From Nocardiopsis sp. TSRI0078 (lineage in GTDB: Bacteria > Actinomycetota > Actinomycetes > Streptosporangiales > Streptosporangiaceae), in contig NZ_LWLB01000033.1 in NCBI RefSeq assembly GCF_001905145.1, forward strand, positions 124,001 to 188,000: 64,000 nucleotides of DNA, written 5' to 3'. Below, in pieces: positions 1-8,191 of the stretch. The translations under genes and the position numbers were made by a program. Within the stretch, counting starts at the first letter, position 1, and each line of letters starts with the position of its first letter. A model generated the notes under the pieces. That model was not told where the DNA came from. It searched no databases and saw only the letters and a list, made by a program, of their open reading frames with translations.

Positions 1-2
1 AG

Positions 3-1661
3 GTCGTGGTCAAGGCGGGCCGCCAGCCCCCGATGCCCGCGGGCGAGGTGGCCCGCGTCTTCGAGGCCTACGAGGAGCTGCGCCGCGAGCACAACCTGCT
101 CGACTTCGAGTCGATGCTCGAACTCACCGCGGGCATGATCAACGAGTACCCGGCCATCGCCCAGCGCGTACGCGACCAGTACCGGTACTTCGTCGTCGAC
201 GAGTTCCAGGACGTCAACCCGCTCCAGCAGCTCCTGCTGGACGCCTGGCTGGGCGACCGCGACGACCTGTGCGTGGTGGGGGACCCCAGCCAGACCATCT
301 ACTCCTTCGCGGGCGCCACCCCCGGCTACCTGACCGGGTTCTCCGCCCGCTACCCGCACGCCACCATGGTCGAACTGGTCCGCGACTACCGCTCCACCCC
401 CCAGGTGGTGCGGGTGGCCAACCACGTCATCGCCCAGGCGCGCGGCACCACCTCCGCCCAGTACCTGACCCTCCAGGCGCAGCGCCCCGACGGCCCCGAC
501 CCGATGTACCAGGAGTACGACGACGAGCCCGCCGAGGCCACCGGGGTCGCCCGCAAGATCAGCGTCCTGATGGAGGGCGGGACCCCGGCCAGCGAGATCG
601 CGGTGCTGGTGCGCACCAACGGCCAGTCGGCCGCCTACGAGCAGGCCCTGACCGACGAGGGCGTGCCGTTCACGATGCGCGGCACCACCCGCTTCTTCGA
701 GCGCCCCGAGATCAAGCAGGCCGTGCACACCCTGCGCGGTGCCCGGCACGGCGCCGCGGGGGAGGAGGCCGAGCCCCTGGTGCGCACGGTCCGCCAGCTG
801 CTCGGACAGCTCGGCCTGACCGAGAGCGCCCCCGAGGGCCGCCAGGCCCGCGAGCGCTGGGAGTCGCTGTCCGCGCTCGCCCAGCTGGCCGAGGACATGG
901 CCGCCGGGCCCGGGCCCGAGGGCCGTCCGGCGACCATGGCCGACTTCGTGGACGAGCTGGACATGCGTATGGCCACCGAGCACGCACCCGGCTTCGAGGG
1001 CGTCACCATCGCCTCCCTGCACGCCGCCAAGGGCCTGGAGTGGGACGCCGTCTTCCTGGTCGGCCTCACCGAGGGCATGGTGCCGATCATCTACGCCGAG
1101 ACCGACGAGCAGGTGGAGGAGGAGCGCCGCCTGTTCTACGTGGGCGTCACCCGGGCCCGCGAGCGCCTGATGATGTCGTGGTCCCTGGCCCGCTCGCCCG
1201 GCGGCAGGAGGACCCGCAAGCCCTCCCGGTTCCTGGACGGGCTGCGGCCCGCCTCGCCGTTCACCTCCTCCCGGCGCGCCGAGCGCCGCAAGGGCGGTGT
1301 GACCCGCTGCCGGGTGTGCGGGACCACCCTCACCGACGCGGCCGAGCGCAAGCTGGGCCGCTGCCTGGACTGCCCGTCCAGCTACGATGAGGCGCTGCTG
1401 GAGCGGCTGCGCGACTGGCGCCGTGAGATCGCGCAGGAGCAGAAGGTGCCCGCCTACGTGGTCTTCACCGACGCGACCCTCCAGGCCATCGCCGAACAGG
1501 AGCCCACGAGCCTCACCCAGCTCTCGGCCGTGTCCGGTGTCGGAGCCGTGAAACTCGATCGCTACGGTGATGCGGTACTCGCGCTGGTGTCCGGGGCCGA
1601 ACCGGCGGACGTCCTGGAGGGCCCGGCGGAGGAGAACGGGGAGGAAGCAGCGGATGAGTGA
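3..1661 (+). CDS. uvrD2: UvrD/PcrA-like DNA helicase with C-terminal HRDC domain (5' truncated by window edge)
   Basis: ATP-dependent 3'-5' DNA helicase of superfamily 1. The frame is open from the window edge, so the N-terminus with the Walker A motif is missing. Visible in order (numbering from the first in-window GTG at 6): motif II DEFQD (about residues 65-69), motif III GDPSQTIYSFAG, the RDYRST motif, motif V with LHAAKGLEWD, and motif VI with LFYVGVTRARERL. A four-cysteine cluster (CRVC...CLDC, about residues 440-460) follows and is probably a zinc site. The last 90 residues are HRDC-like and end in an acidic tail. Helicase plus HRDC is the layout of actinobacterial UvrD2. Its stop overlaps the next start by 8 nt. 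Confidence 0.9.
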   Translation, partial: VVVKAGRQPPMPAGEVARVFEAYEELRREHNLLDFESMLELTAGMINEYPAIAQRVRDQYRYFVVDEFQDVNPLQQLLLDAWLGDRDDLCVVGDPSQTIYSFAGATPGYLTGFSARYPHATMVELVRDYRSTPQVVRVANHVIAQARGTTSAQYLTLQAQRPDGPDPMYQEYDDEPAEATGVARKISVLMEGGTPASEIAVLVRTNGQSAAYEQALTDEGVPFTMRGTTRFFERPEIKQAVHTLRGARHGAAGEEAEPLVRTVRQLLGQLGLTESAPEGRQARERWESLSALAQLAEDMAAGPGPEGRPATMADFVDELDMRMATEHAPGFEGVTIASLHAAKGLEWDAVFLVGLTEGMVPIIYAETDEQVEEERRLFYVGVTRARERLMMSWSLARSPGGRRTRKPSRFLDGLRPASPFTSSRRAERRKGGVTRCRVCGTTLTDAAERKLGRCLDCPSSYDEALLERLRDWRREIAQEQKVPAYVVFTDATLQAIAEQEPTSLTQLSAVSGVGAVKLDRYGDAVLALVSGAEPADVLEGPAEENGEEAADE

Positions 1662-2565
1662 TCGCGCCGACGCGCAGTTGCGGGGACAGTCCCTCGCCGA
1701 CCTGTTGACGGTGCTGGACCTGGAGCGGATCGAGGACAACATCTTCCGGGGCAGCAGCCCCGCGGAGGGGCCGCAGCGGGTCTTCGGCGGACAGGTCGCC
1801 GGCCAGGCGCTGGTCGCGGCCGGGCGCACCGTCCCGGTCGAGCGCTACGTGCACTCCCTGCACGCGTACTTCATCCGCCCGGGCGACCCGTCGGTGCCGA
1901 TCGTCTACGAGGTGGATCGGGTCCGCGACGGGCGCTCGTTCACCACCCGCCGGGTGGTGGCCATCCAGCACGGCAAGCCGATCTTCACCCTGTCGGCCTC
2001 CTTCCACAAGGAGGAGCCGGGACTGGACCACCAGATCCCGATGCCCGACGCTCCCCCGCCCGAGGACCTGCCGAGCACGCGCGAACGCCTGCAGGACGCG
2101 TTCGGGAGGGTGCCCGGCTTCGTGCGCTGGCACCCCATCGAGCTGCGCCCGGTGGGCCCGATGTCCTACGAGGCCGAGCGCGACCCGCGCCTGCGCACCG
2201 AGAACAACCCGGTGTGGCTGAAGGTGGACGGCAAGCTGCCCGACGACCGGCTCACCCATGTGTGCCTGATGACCTACGCCTCGGACATGACCCTGCTGGA
2301 CACCGTGCTGCTGCGGCACGGCCGGTCCTTCGCGGGCATCTCCATGGCCAGCCTCGACCACGCGATGTGGTTCCACCGGCCCTTCCGCGCCGACGAGTGG
2401 CTGCTGTACGCGCAGGAGGCCCCGTCCGCGCAGGGCGCGCGCGGGCTGGCGCGCGGCCTGGTGTACACGCGCGACGGAGAGCTCGTGTGCTCGGTCGTGC
2501 AGGAGGGGCTGATCCGCGTGGTGGACGCGGAGGGGTGGTCCGACGCCCTGCCCGGTCCGTCCTAG
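1654..2565 (+). CDS. tesB: Acyl-CoA thioesterase II (TesB family)
   Basis: 303-residue double-hotdog acyl-CoA thioesterase, hydrolysing acyl-CoA to fatty acid and CoA in the cytoplasm. The N-terminal hotdog carries FGGQVAGQALVAA and LHAYFIRPGD; the C-terminal hotdog carries SLDHAMWFH (catalytic Asp position), PSAQGARG (Ser/Thr position) and VVQEGLIR (catalytic Gln position). Length is close to the usual 285-300. The ATG at 1654 was chosen because a GAGGAAG Shine-Dalgarno lies just upstream and homologous sequence starts there; the frame is open further upstream but only over uvrD2. Overlap with the uvrD2 stop suggests translational coupling. A long terminator hairpin follows directly. Confidence 0.9.
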   Translation: MSDRADAQLRGQSLADLLTVLDLERIEDNIFRGSSPAEGPQRVFGGQVAGQALVAAGRTVPVERYVHSLHAYFIRPGDPSVPIVYEVDRVRDGRSFTTRRVVAIQHGKPIFTLSASFHKEEPGLDHQIPMPDAPPPEDLPSTRERLQDAFGRVPGFVRWHPIELRPVGPMSYEAERDPRLRTENNPVWLKVDGKLPDDRLTHVCLMTYASDMTLLDTVLLRHGRSFAGISMASLDHAMWFHRPFRADEWLLYAQEAPSAQGARGLARGLVYTRDGELVCSVVQEGLIRVVDAEGWSDALPGPS

Positions 2566-2578
2566 CGGACGCGCTTTG

Positions 2579-2637
2579 CCCACCACGTACGAAGGCCCTG
2601 GTCACCGACGGTGACCAGGGCCTTCGTACGTGGTGGG
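2579..2637 (+). terminator. Long perfect hairpin terminator after tesB
   Basis: Arms 2579-2607 and 2609-2637 are perfect 29-base reverse complements around a single central base, so the folded form is one very long stem. There is no U-tract, as is common for actinomycete terminators. It separates the uvrD2-tesB unit from the whiB7 promoter. Confidence 0.85.
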
Positions 2638-2741
2638 GCCGACCGGCCGGTCCGGGCGGGGCGCGGACGCCGGGCGGTAACGCTCCCGAGGGCCGTCCCA
2701 TTCCCGTGAATCCGTGGCCGGATGCGGACGTTTTCGCAGGT

Positions 2742-2780
2742 CAAAAATAGGTTGCTCTCTTTGTGGGCCAGTCATAGTGT
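2742..2780 (+). promoter_or_regulatory. whiB7 promoter with AT-rich WhiB7-type element
   Basis: TTGCTC (2752-2757), a 17-nt spacer and TAGTGT (2775-2780) form a vegetative-sigma-like promoter. Immediately upstream and overlapping the -35 is the A-rich stretch CAAAAATAGGTTG (2742-2754), a rare AT patch in this GC-rich sequence. WhiB7 of mycobacteria and streptomycetes activates its own promoter by binding AT-rich DNA next to the -35 through its AT-hook. Position and sequence fit autoregulation here; binding itself is inferred. Transcription would start near 2787, giving a leader of roughly 640 nt. Confidence 0.7.
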
Positions 2781-2857
2781 GTACACCGTCGCAATGACCG
2801 CTCCCGGCGAGGGTGAAAGATTCCCGTCGCCCGACCGTGAAGGAGGTGCCCGATCTG

Positions 2858-3220
2858 ATGATCAGCATCACGGAAACCATCGGCTTCATCGCTGGCTCTG
2901 CCATGCCGTCGCGTCAGCTGTCCCTGACCGCTGCTTCGGGCACCGCCCTGGGCGGTCGCGTGCGCGTCTTCGCCGCGTTCGGCGAGTGCACCACCACGGG
3001 TACCGGCGTCGGCGACGGCGGCACCACCGGTGGGTTCGGAAGCCTCGGCCTCCGTCTCCCGCTGCTGGGGTCCCGGTTCGAGCAGTCCGGCCACGGCAGT
3101 GGTGTGCCCGCCGAGGCCCAGCCGGCCCTGGATTGGGCCAAGCCCATGGCGGAGCACGCAGAAGCCACCCAGCGCCGCTACGGCGTACCGGGGGAGTGTC
3201 CACGGAGGATTCCGGCCTAG
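2858..3220 (+). CDS. 120-residue leader ORF upstream of whiB7
   Basis: ATG at 2858 is preceded by a near-perfect Shine-Dalgarno (AAGGAGGTG, 2840-2848) with a 9-nt spacer, and codons show the G/C third-position bias of real genes. The product is rich in Gly, Thr and Ser in the middle (about residues 45-65) and resembles nothing I recognise. It lies between the whiB7-type promoter and a terminator-like hairpin, the position of the regulatory upstream ORF in known whiB7 leaders, where antibiotic-slowed ribosomes relieve attenuation. I infer a regulatory role for its translation; an independent function of the peptide cannot be excluded. It is much longer than the roughly dozen-codon ORF I recall for mycobacteria. 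Confidence 0.7.
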   Translation: MISITETIGFIAGSAMPSRQLSLTAASGTALGGRVRVFAAFGECTTTGTGVGDGGTTGGFGSLGLRLPLLGSRFEQSGHGSGVPAEAQPALDWAKPMAEHAEATQRRYGVPGECPRRIPA

Positions 3221-3249
3221 AGCAGGACAGGCCGAGAGTTTCGACCGTG

Positions 3250-3285
3250 GCCGCGGACCCCGACACAGGGGCCGCGGCTTTCTTT
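3250..3285 (+). terminator. Attenuator-like intrinsic terminator in the whiB7 leader
   Basis: Arms 3250-3261 and 3268-3278 pair over 11 bp with one bulged A (3257) and a six-base loop, followed by TTTCTTT (3279-3285). It sits 29 nt after the leader ORF stop and 140 nt before whiB7. A second, nested structure upstream can pair 3200-3205 with 3245-3250 and 3213-3218 with 3229-3234, spanning the leader ORF stop codon. A 7-base match (3067-3073 with 3255-3261) could form a longer-range anti-terminator. The choice among these is inference. Confidence 0.7.
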
Positions 3286-3425
3286 GTATCTCCGTCCGCT
3301 TCCTCCTCCCCCAGGGATGAGGAGAGGACGGCGGCATCGCAAGTCCAGGTCCCTCACCGGATCGGTTCCGGTGACCCATCACCGACCGCGTTGTACGAAA
3401 CGATCAAAGATCTTGGAGGGCACCG

Positions 3426-3704
3426 ATGCTTGCGTCGGTCCTGGAAACGCCCTGGCTGTCCGACACCGAGGTTCCCTGCCGCCTGGAGCCCGACCTGTTC
3501 TTCGCGGAGGCTCCCGCCGACGTCGAGGCGGCCAAGGCCGTCTGCGGCGCGTGCCCTGTACGGGAGCAGTGCCTGGCCGACGCGCTGGAGCGCCGGGAGC
3601 CGTGGGGCGTCTGGGGCGGGCAGCTGCTCGTCTCCGGGCAGGTCGTGGCGCGCAAGCGCCCCAGGGGCCGCCCCCGGAAGAACCCCGCTCCGGTCGCGGC
3701 CTGA
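3426..3704 (+). CDS. whiB7: WhiB7 (WblC) Fe-S transcriptional activator with AT-hook
   Basis: 92-residue WhiB-family protein. Four cysteines at 18, 40, 43 and 49 (C-X21-C-X2-C-X5-C) bind a [4Fe-4S] cluster. EPWGVWGG (58-65) is the WhiB7 form of the sigma-binding turn. The C-terminus has an AT-hook, RGRPRK (80-85), which contacts AT-rich DNA in the minor groove. In Mycobacterium and Streptomyces WhiB7 partners the primary sigma factor and switches on ribosome protection, efflux and drug-modifying genes. A Shine-Dalgarno-like GGAGGG (3415-3420) precedes the ATG. The gene stands behind its own promoter, leader ORF and attenuator. Confidence 0.95.
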   Translation: MLASVLETPWLSDTEVPCRLEPDLFFAEAPADVEAAKAVCGACPVREQCLADALERREPWGVWGGQLLVSGQVVARKRPRGRPRKNPAPVAA

Positions 3705-3760
3705 CAGAGCCCGTACAGAAGACCTCCGAAACCACACATATCCCAAAGGACCGAAGACTG

Positions 3761-3922
3761 ATGACGATGTTGGAACTCATGCGCGTGGTCGAGCAGATGG
3801 ACGTCGAGACCCGGCACGTGCAGGACAGAAAGCTCACCGCCCGGCAGCTGCGCGCCCGCCAGCGCGAGGAGCGCCGGATGGAACTGGCACTCATGGAAAC
3901 CGCGTGGTCACGTCTGTGTTGA
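3761..3922 (+). CDS. Small hypothetical protein downstream of whiB7 (53 aa)
   Basis: ATG at 3761 has an AAAGGA ribosome site 10 nt upstream. The product is short, highly charged and predicted helical (repeated Arg/Glu between residues 20 and 45, no Gly or Pro), ending in Trp-Ser-Arg-Leu-Cys. It lies 56 nt after whiB7 and before a strong terminator, so it should be co-transcribed with whiB7 and induced with it. I do not recognise a family. Small size makes the call less certain than its neighbours. Confidence 0.55.
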   Translation: MTMLELMRVVEQMDVETRHVQDRKLTARQLRARQREERRMELALMETAWSRLC

Positions 3923-3977
3923 CGTCGCGCCGCGCGGTGGAGTGACGGGACGCCCGGCGTCCTGAACCGGTCCGGGG

Positions 3978-4021
3978 CCGGACGGGGACCCCTCCAGGAG
4001 GGTAACCGTCCGGTCTTTTTT
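3978..4021 (+). terminator. Intrinsic terminator of the whiB7 transcript
   Basis: Outer stem 3978-3985 with 4006-4013 (8 bp), an inner complementary stretch, then TC and six T (4014-4021). It is one of the few textbook U-tract terminators in the window. Confidence 0.85.
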
Positions 4022-4227
4022 GTGTATCCGAATGATAACCAGGGGGCTTCGGAAACCCTCGTGGTGGCGCGTCACACAGCCGAAAAACGGCGCTGGTCAG
4101 AGCGGAATGTGCTACGGGGCCGGATTTTTCGGTCGCGTTGCGAGAATCGGAGATCCGGTGAAACCGGTGACATAACCGAACAAGGCACACCTGTGCGAGA
4201 GCGCCTCGCTCGGCTACCGTAAACTTC

Positions 4228-4800
4228 GTGCCCTCGAACACCAAAGTCGAGGTACGACGCAGTCCTCGTCGCCGACGCACGGTGTCGGCCTACAGGGACG
4301 GGGACACCACGGTCGTCCTCGTGCCCGCCACGTTCTCCCGCGCTGAGGAAAAGCGCTGGGTGGGCCGCATGCTGCAGCGGCTGGAGGCCCGCGAGGGGCG
4401 CCGCCACCCCGGTGACCGCGAACTCCACGAGCGCGCGCTGGAACTGGCCCGGCGCTACCTGGGCGGCACCGAACTCCCCGACAGCGTGCGCTGGGTGGAC
4501 AACCAGAACTCCCGCTGGGGGTCGTGCACCCCCGACACCCGCACGATCCGCATCTCCCGCCGCGTCGCCGGAATGCCCTCCTGGGTGGTCGACTACGTCC
4601 TCATCCACGAACTCGCGCACCTGTTCATCCCGCACCACGGCCGGGAGTTCTGGGACCTGGTGCGCCGCTATCCCAAGGCCGAGCGCGCCCGCGGCTACCT
4701 GGAGGGGTTCAGCGCCGCATCGCGCGGGGAGGCCTGCGACCCGGCCGCCGACGAGGACGACGAGGAGCTCGACACGGCCGAGGTCGCCTTCGAGGAGTGA
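4228..4800 (+). CDS. YgjP-like (DUF45) zinc metallopeptidase
   Basis: 190-residue protein with HELAH (about residues 129-133) followed by HHGREFWDLV, the zinc-binding HExxH plus distal His of the YgjP/SprT-like DUF45 group. NQNSRWGSC just upstream is also typical. No signal peptide; predicted cytoplasmic. The C-terminal 20 residues are acidic. GTG at 4228 was chosen because TACCGT ends 7 nt upstream with no Shine-Dalgarno, a leaderless arrangement. Substrate unknown. Confidence 0.8.
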   Translation: MPSNTKVEVRRSPRRRRTVSAYRDGDTTVVLVPATFSRAEEKRWVGRMLQRLEAREGRRHPGDRELHERALELARRYLGGTELPDSVRWVDNQNSRWGSCTPDTRTIRISRRVAGMPSWVVDYVLIHELAHLFIPHHGREFWDLVRRYPKAERARGYLEGFSAASRGEACDPAADEDDEELDTAEVAFEE

Positions 4801-4937
4801 GGGCGCGCTCCGAGCACGCCCGCGGTGGGTGACCAGCCACAGGGTGCGTGTCGGCGTCCCACAGGGCGTGGAGGCAACGGACGGACGCCACGCCGCCCTC
4901 CTGCCGCGGTCATCCCCGCCCCGGCGGTGGGAGGGGG

Positions 4938-5504
4938 CTAGGCGGTCCGTGCGGCCCCGCGGTGCGCGGCGACCGCCTCGGCGGCGGCACGGACCAGGGC
5001 GCGGCACGCGTCGTCGGTGGGTTCGGGCAGGTCGTCGACCGGGAACCAGCCCAGGTCGGCCGACTCGTCGGGGTCGCGCACCAGTACGGCGTCCTCCGGG
5101 GCGACCGCCGCGTACTGAACGTCCAGGTGGAGGCTCCCGCCGCCGCAGGGCACCGAGTGCCGGTCCAGCCGGACCGGCTCGGGAAGCAGTGTGATCCCCC
5201 CGATCCCCGACTCCTCGGTGGCCTCGCGCAGGGCGGCCGCGCCCAGGGTGGCGTCCCCCGGCTCGCAGTGGCCGCCGGTCTGCAGCCATATCCGGTGGAT
5301 CCGGTGCAGGGTGAGCACCGCCCGCGAGCCGTCGGCGGACACGATCGCCGCGCTCGCCGTCACGTGGCCGGGCAGGCACTCGCGCCACATGCCGTCCTCG
5401 TGCGCCTCCAGGTGCTCGATGTAGGAACGGCGCAGCTCCTCCTGCCGGGCGTCGGGCGCCGTCCACGTGCCCAGCACCGCCCGGGCGTCCGCGTGCAGCG
5501 ACAC
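4938..5504 (-). CDS. NUDIX hydrolase
   Basis: 188-residue NUDIX-fold pyrophosphohydrolase. The Nudix box GX5EX7REXXEEXG is complete, running from GGHCEPGD through REATEESG (about residues 77-100). The substrate cannot be told from sequence. Its GTG start directly abuts the TAG stop of the upstream metalloprotease gene with no intervening base, so the two should be translated from one mRNA. The 137 nt between its stop and the convergent gene at 4800 holds nothing I recognise. Confidence 0.88.
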   Translation of the reverse strand: MSLHADARAVLGTWTAPDARQEELRRSYIEHLEAHEDGMWRECLPGHVTASAAIVSADGSRAVLTLHRIHRIWLQTGGHCEPGDATLGAAALREATEESGIGGITLLPEPVRLDRHSVPCGGGSLHLDVQYAAVAPEDAVLVRDPDESADLGWFPVDDLPEPTDDACRALVRAAAEAVAAHRGAARTA

Positions 5505-6944
5505 CTACGCGCCCTCTCCCCGGCCGTTCCCGGTCCCGTCGTCCTCGCCGCCGTCCCCGGAGTCCTCGTCCCTGCTCTGCCCGGGAGCGTCCCCGGTCAG
5601 GGCGGAGATGTCGAAGTCGGCGTCGCCGAACTCACCGGACCCGTGGACGAACGCGTCCGGGTCGTCCAGGTCGTCGCTGGTGGGCATCAGGTCGGGGTGC
5701 TGCCACACCGCGTCCCTGCCCTCCACGCCGCGCGCCTCCTCCAGCGCGGACCACAGGACGGAGGCCTCGCGCAGGCGGCGCGGGCGCAGCTCCAGGCCGA
5801 CCAGCGCGGCGAACGTGTGCTCGGCGGGCCCGCCGGTCGCCCGGCGGCGCCGGGTCGCCTCGGCCAGGGCGTCCGCCTGCGGCAGCCGTCCGGACACCGC
5901 GGACGAGACCACGGTGGACACCCAGCCCTCGATCAGCGCCAGGGCCGTCTCCAGCCGGTTCAGCGCCGCCTTCTGCTGCGGAGTGTCCTCGGGCTGGAGC
6001 AGCCCCTCGCCCCCGGCCCCGCCCAGGACCTCCTGGAGCGCCTCGGGGTTGGTGAGGTCGATCTCACCGAGCCGGTCCTCCAGCCCGCTGACGTCGAACG
6101 ACATCCCGTCCGCGTACTCGTTGACCAGGCGGGACACGTGCGAGCGCAGCCACGGCACGTGCGAGTACAGCCGGTGCACGGCGGCCTCGCGCGCGGCCAG
6201 GTACAGCCGCACCTCGTCCTCGGGGACCCCGAGGCCCTCGGTGAACCGCTCCACGCCGGAGGGCAGCAGCGCGGCGTTGCCCTCACCGGCCAGCGGCATC
6301 CCGATGTCCGCGGTGCCGACCACCTCGCGGGACAGCTCGCCGACGGCCTGGCCCGCCTGGCGGCCGACCATCATGCTGCCCATCTGCTGGATCATGCCCA
6401 GCAGCGGGCCCGCGACGGACTGCATCTCCTCGGGCAGGTTCTGCGCCATCGAGTGGACGGTCTTGCTGGTCAGCGGGTCGCACAGCTGCACCCACGAGTC
6501 CATCGTCCGCTCGATCCACTCCGACCGGCTCCATGCCTGGGCGGTGTGGACCCCCGAAGGCAGGTCGGTAGCCTGGTCGAGCCACAGGTCGGCGAGGCGC
6601 AGCGCCTCCTCGATCTTGGCGTAGTCGGACACCGGCACGCTCGGATCGCCCTCCTGGGCGACCGTCTGGCGCGCGACGTCCTTGGCCATCTCCCAGTTCA
6701 CCCCGGACGACGGCGCCTCCGCGCCGCCGGTCCCGGGACCGGGCTGGGCCGACATCATGTCGGCGAACTGACGCAGCATGTTGGCCATCTGCTGCGGGTC
6801 GCCGAACGGGAAGCCGTCCGGCATTCCGGAGCCTCCTCCGCCCGGGCCGCCGCTGCCGGCACCCGAGCCGGAGTCGCCAGAGTGGCGTCCGGACTCGTCA
6901 TCGGGATCGTTCGGCATGCTGAAACCGAAAGGCAGGTCGCTCAC
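5505..6944 (-). CDS. DUF2342 zinc-dependent metalloprotease-like protein
   Basis: 479 residues. A Gly/Ser/Asp-rich, probably disordered N-terminus (about 10-50) precedes a helical domain containing REAAVHRLY and SHVPWLRSHV, the motif block of the actinobacterial DUF2342/TIGR03624 family annotated as zinc-dependent metalloprotease or F420-associated hydrolase. The more usual paired His here (AHH) is VH. The C-terminal tail is acidic. GTG at 6944 has GAGG about 6 nt upstream; an ATG 9 codons in is an alternative. First gene of a two-gene unit with the NUDIX hydrolase. Biochemical function is not established. Confidence 0.78.
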   Translation of the reverse strand: MSDLPFGFSMPNDPDDESGRHSGDSGSGAGSGGPGGGGSGMPDGFPFGDPQQMANMLRQFADMMSAQPGPGTGGAEAPSSGVNWEMAKDVARQTVAQEGDPSVPVSDYAKIEEALRLADLWLDQATDLPSGVHTAQAWSRSEWIERTMDSWVQLCDPLTSKTVHSMAQNLPEEMQSVAGPLLGMIQQMGSMMVGRQAGQAVGELSREVVGTADIGMPLAGEGNAALLPSGVERFTEGLGVPEDEVRLYLAAREAAVHRLYSHVPWLRSHVSRLVNEYADGMSFDVSGLEDRLGEIDLTNPEALQEVLGGAGGEGLLQPEDTPQQKAALNRLETALALIEGWVSTVVSSAVSGRLPQADALAEATRRRRATGGPAEHTFAALVGLELRPRRLREASVLWSALEEARGVEGRDAVWQHPDLMPTSDDLDDPDAFVHGSGEFGDADFDISALTGDAPGQSRDEDSGDGGEDDGTGNGRGEGA

Positions 6945-7007
6945 AATCAGACCTCAGGCAGGATTAGGTTTGGTCTCCACTGTCACGTTAGCTGGGAGTC
7001 GCCCGGA

Positions 7008-8135
7008 GTGAATACCGAAAGCAGCCAGGTTCGCCCAGAGCACAGCCCTCCGGACGGCGCGGGCAGGGTGATCGCCGTCACCGGTGCCGCGTCCGGCGTG
7101 GGCCGACTCCTCGTGCAACGCCTGGCCACGCCGGAAGGTTCCGCGGCCCCCCGCGAGGTCGTCGCCATCGACGACGAGTTCGCCGACCTGCGCGGGGTCA
7201 CGTGGCGTATCGCCGACGTGTGCGACCCCGGCCTCGTCTCCCGCCTCGGCGGGGTCGACGTGCTCGTGCACACCGCCGACGACCGCTCCCTGGAGACCCG
7301 CCCCTCCCGGCGCCGCGCGCACAACATCCGCGCGGCCCAGACGGTCCTCACCGCCGCGGCGGCCTCAGGAGTCCCGCGCGTCATCCTCGTCACCAGCACC
7401 ATGGTCTACGGCGCGGCCCCGGACAACCCCGTGCCGCTCGCGGAGAACGCCCCGCGCGTGTCCGACAACAGCGAGGGGCTCATGGGCGACTTCGCCGAGA
7501 TCGAGGCCCTCGCCGAGCGCGCCCGCCGCGCCCACCCCAGCCTCACCGTGACCGTCGTGCGCCCGGCGCCGCTCGTGGGACCCGGGCGCGACACCCTCCT
7601 CAGCCGCCACTTCTCCGCGCCCCGCCTGCTCACCGTCAAGGGGCACGAGCAGCACTGGCAGTTCTGCCACGAGGACGACCTGGCCAGCGCCCTGGCCTTC
7701 TGCGCCGTGCACGGGGTGGACGGCCCCGACGGCGTGGTCGCCGTGGCCAGCGAGGGCTCCCTCCCCCAGGGCGAGGTGGAGAGCGTGGCCGGGATGAAGC
7801 ACTTCGAGGTCCCCGCCAACCTGGCCTTCGGCGCCGTCCGCCGCCTGCACCAGGCCCGGATCACCCCGGCCGCGGAGGGGGAGCTGAAGTTCCTCGTCTA
7901 CCCGTGCGTGGTGGACTGCTCGGTGCTGCGCGGCGCCGGGTGGAAGCCCGGCTACGACAACGGGGCCGCCCTCGCGGCCCTGCTGGAGTCCAGGAGCGGC
8001 AAGCCCGCCCTGGTGGGCCGCAGCCTGGGCCGCAAGGAGGTCACCATCACCGCGGCCGGTGCCGCCGGCGCCGCCGCCGCGGCCATCGGCACCGCCGCCG
8101 CCATCCGCCACCTGCGCAGGCGCAAGGGCGTCTGA
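7008..8135 (+). CDS. NAD(P)-dependent epimerase/dehydratase-like SDR with C-terminal membrane helix
   Basis: 375-residue extended short-chain dehydrogenase. The Rossmann nucleotide site GAASGVGR lies near residue 26 and the acidic residue after beta-2 is present (VVAIDDE). MVYGAAPDNP marks the active-site strand, but the usual YxxxK is not clean, so catalysis is uncertain. The end has an Ala/Gly-rich hydrophobic helix (about 345-365) followed by HLRRRKGV, a likely single membrane anchor. GTG 7008 was chosen for a GGGAG 9 nt upstream. It is divergent from the DUF2342 gene and lies upstream of moaE; the substrate is unknown. Confidence 0.75.
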   Translation: MNTESSQVRPEHSPPDGAGRVIAVTGAASGVGRLLVQRLATPEGSAAPREVVAIDDEFADLRGVTWRIADVCDPGLVSRLGGVDVLVHTADDRSLETRPSRRRAHNIRAAQTVLTAAAASGVPRVILVTSTMVYGAAPDNPVPLAENAPRVSDNSEGLMGDFAEIEALAERARRAHPSLTVTVVRPAPLVGPGRDTLLSRHFSAPRLLTVKGHEQHWQFCHEDDLASALAFCAVHGVDGPDGVVAVASEGSLPQGEVESVAGMKHFEVPANLAFGAVRRLHQARITPAAEGELKFLVYPCVVDCSVLRGAGWKPGYDNGAALAALLESRSGKPALVGRSLGRKEVTITAAGAAGAAAAAIGTAAAIRHLRRRKGV

Positions 8136-8191
8136 CCCGCGGCGTGTGACCGTGCCGACATGGGACGACGTCCGATTGGTACGGTCGTGTC

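Noticed and set aside
4848-7007. Long upstream extension of the SDR frame
   Set aside because: It runs opposite to the NUDIX and DUF2342 genes and has no homology-like content; the real gene begins near 7008.
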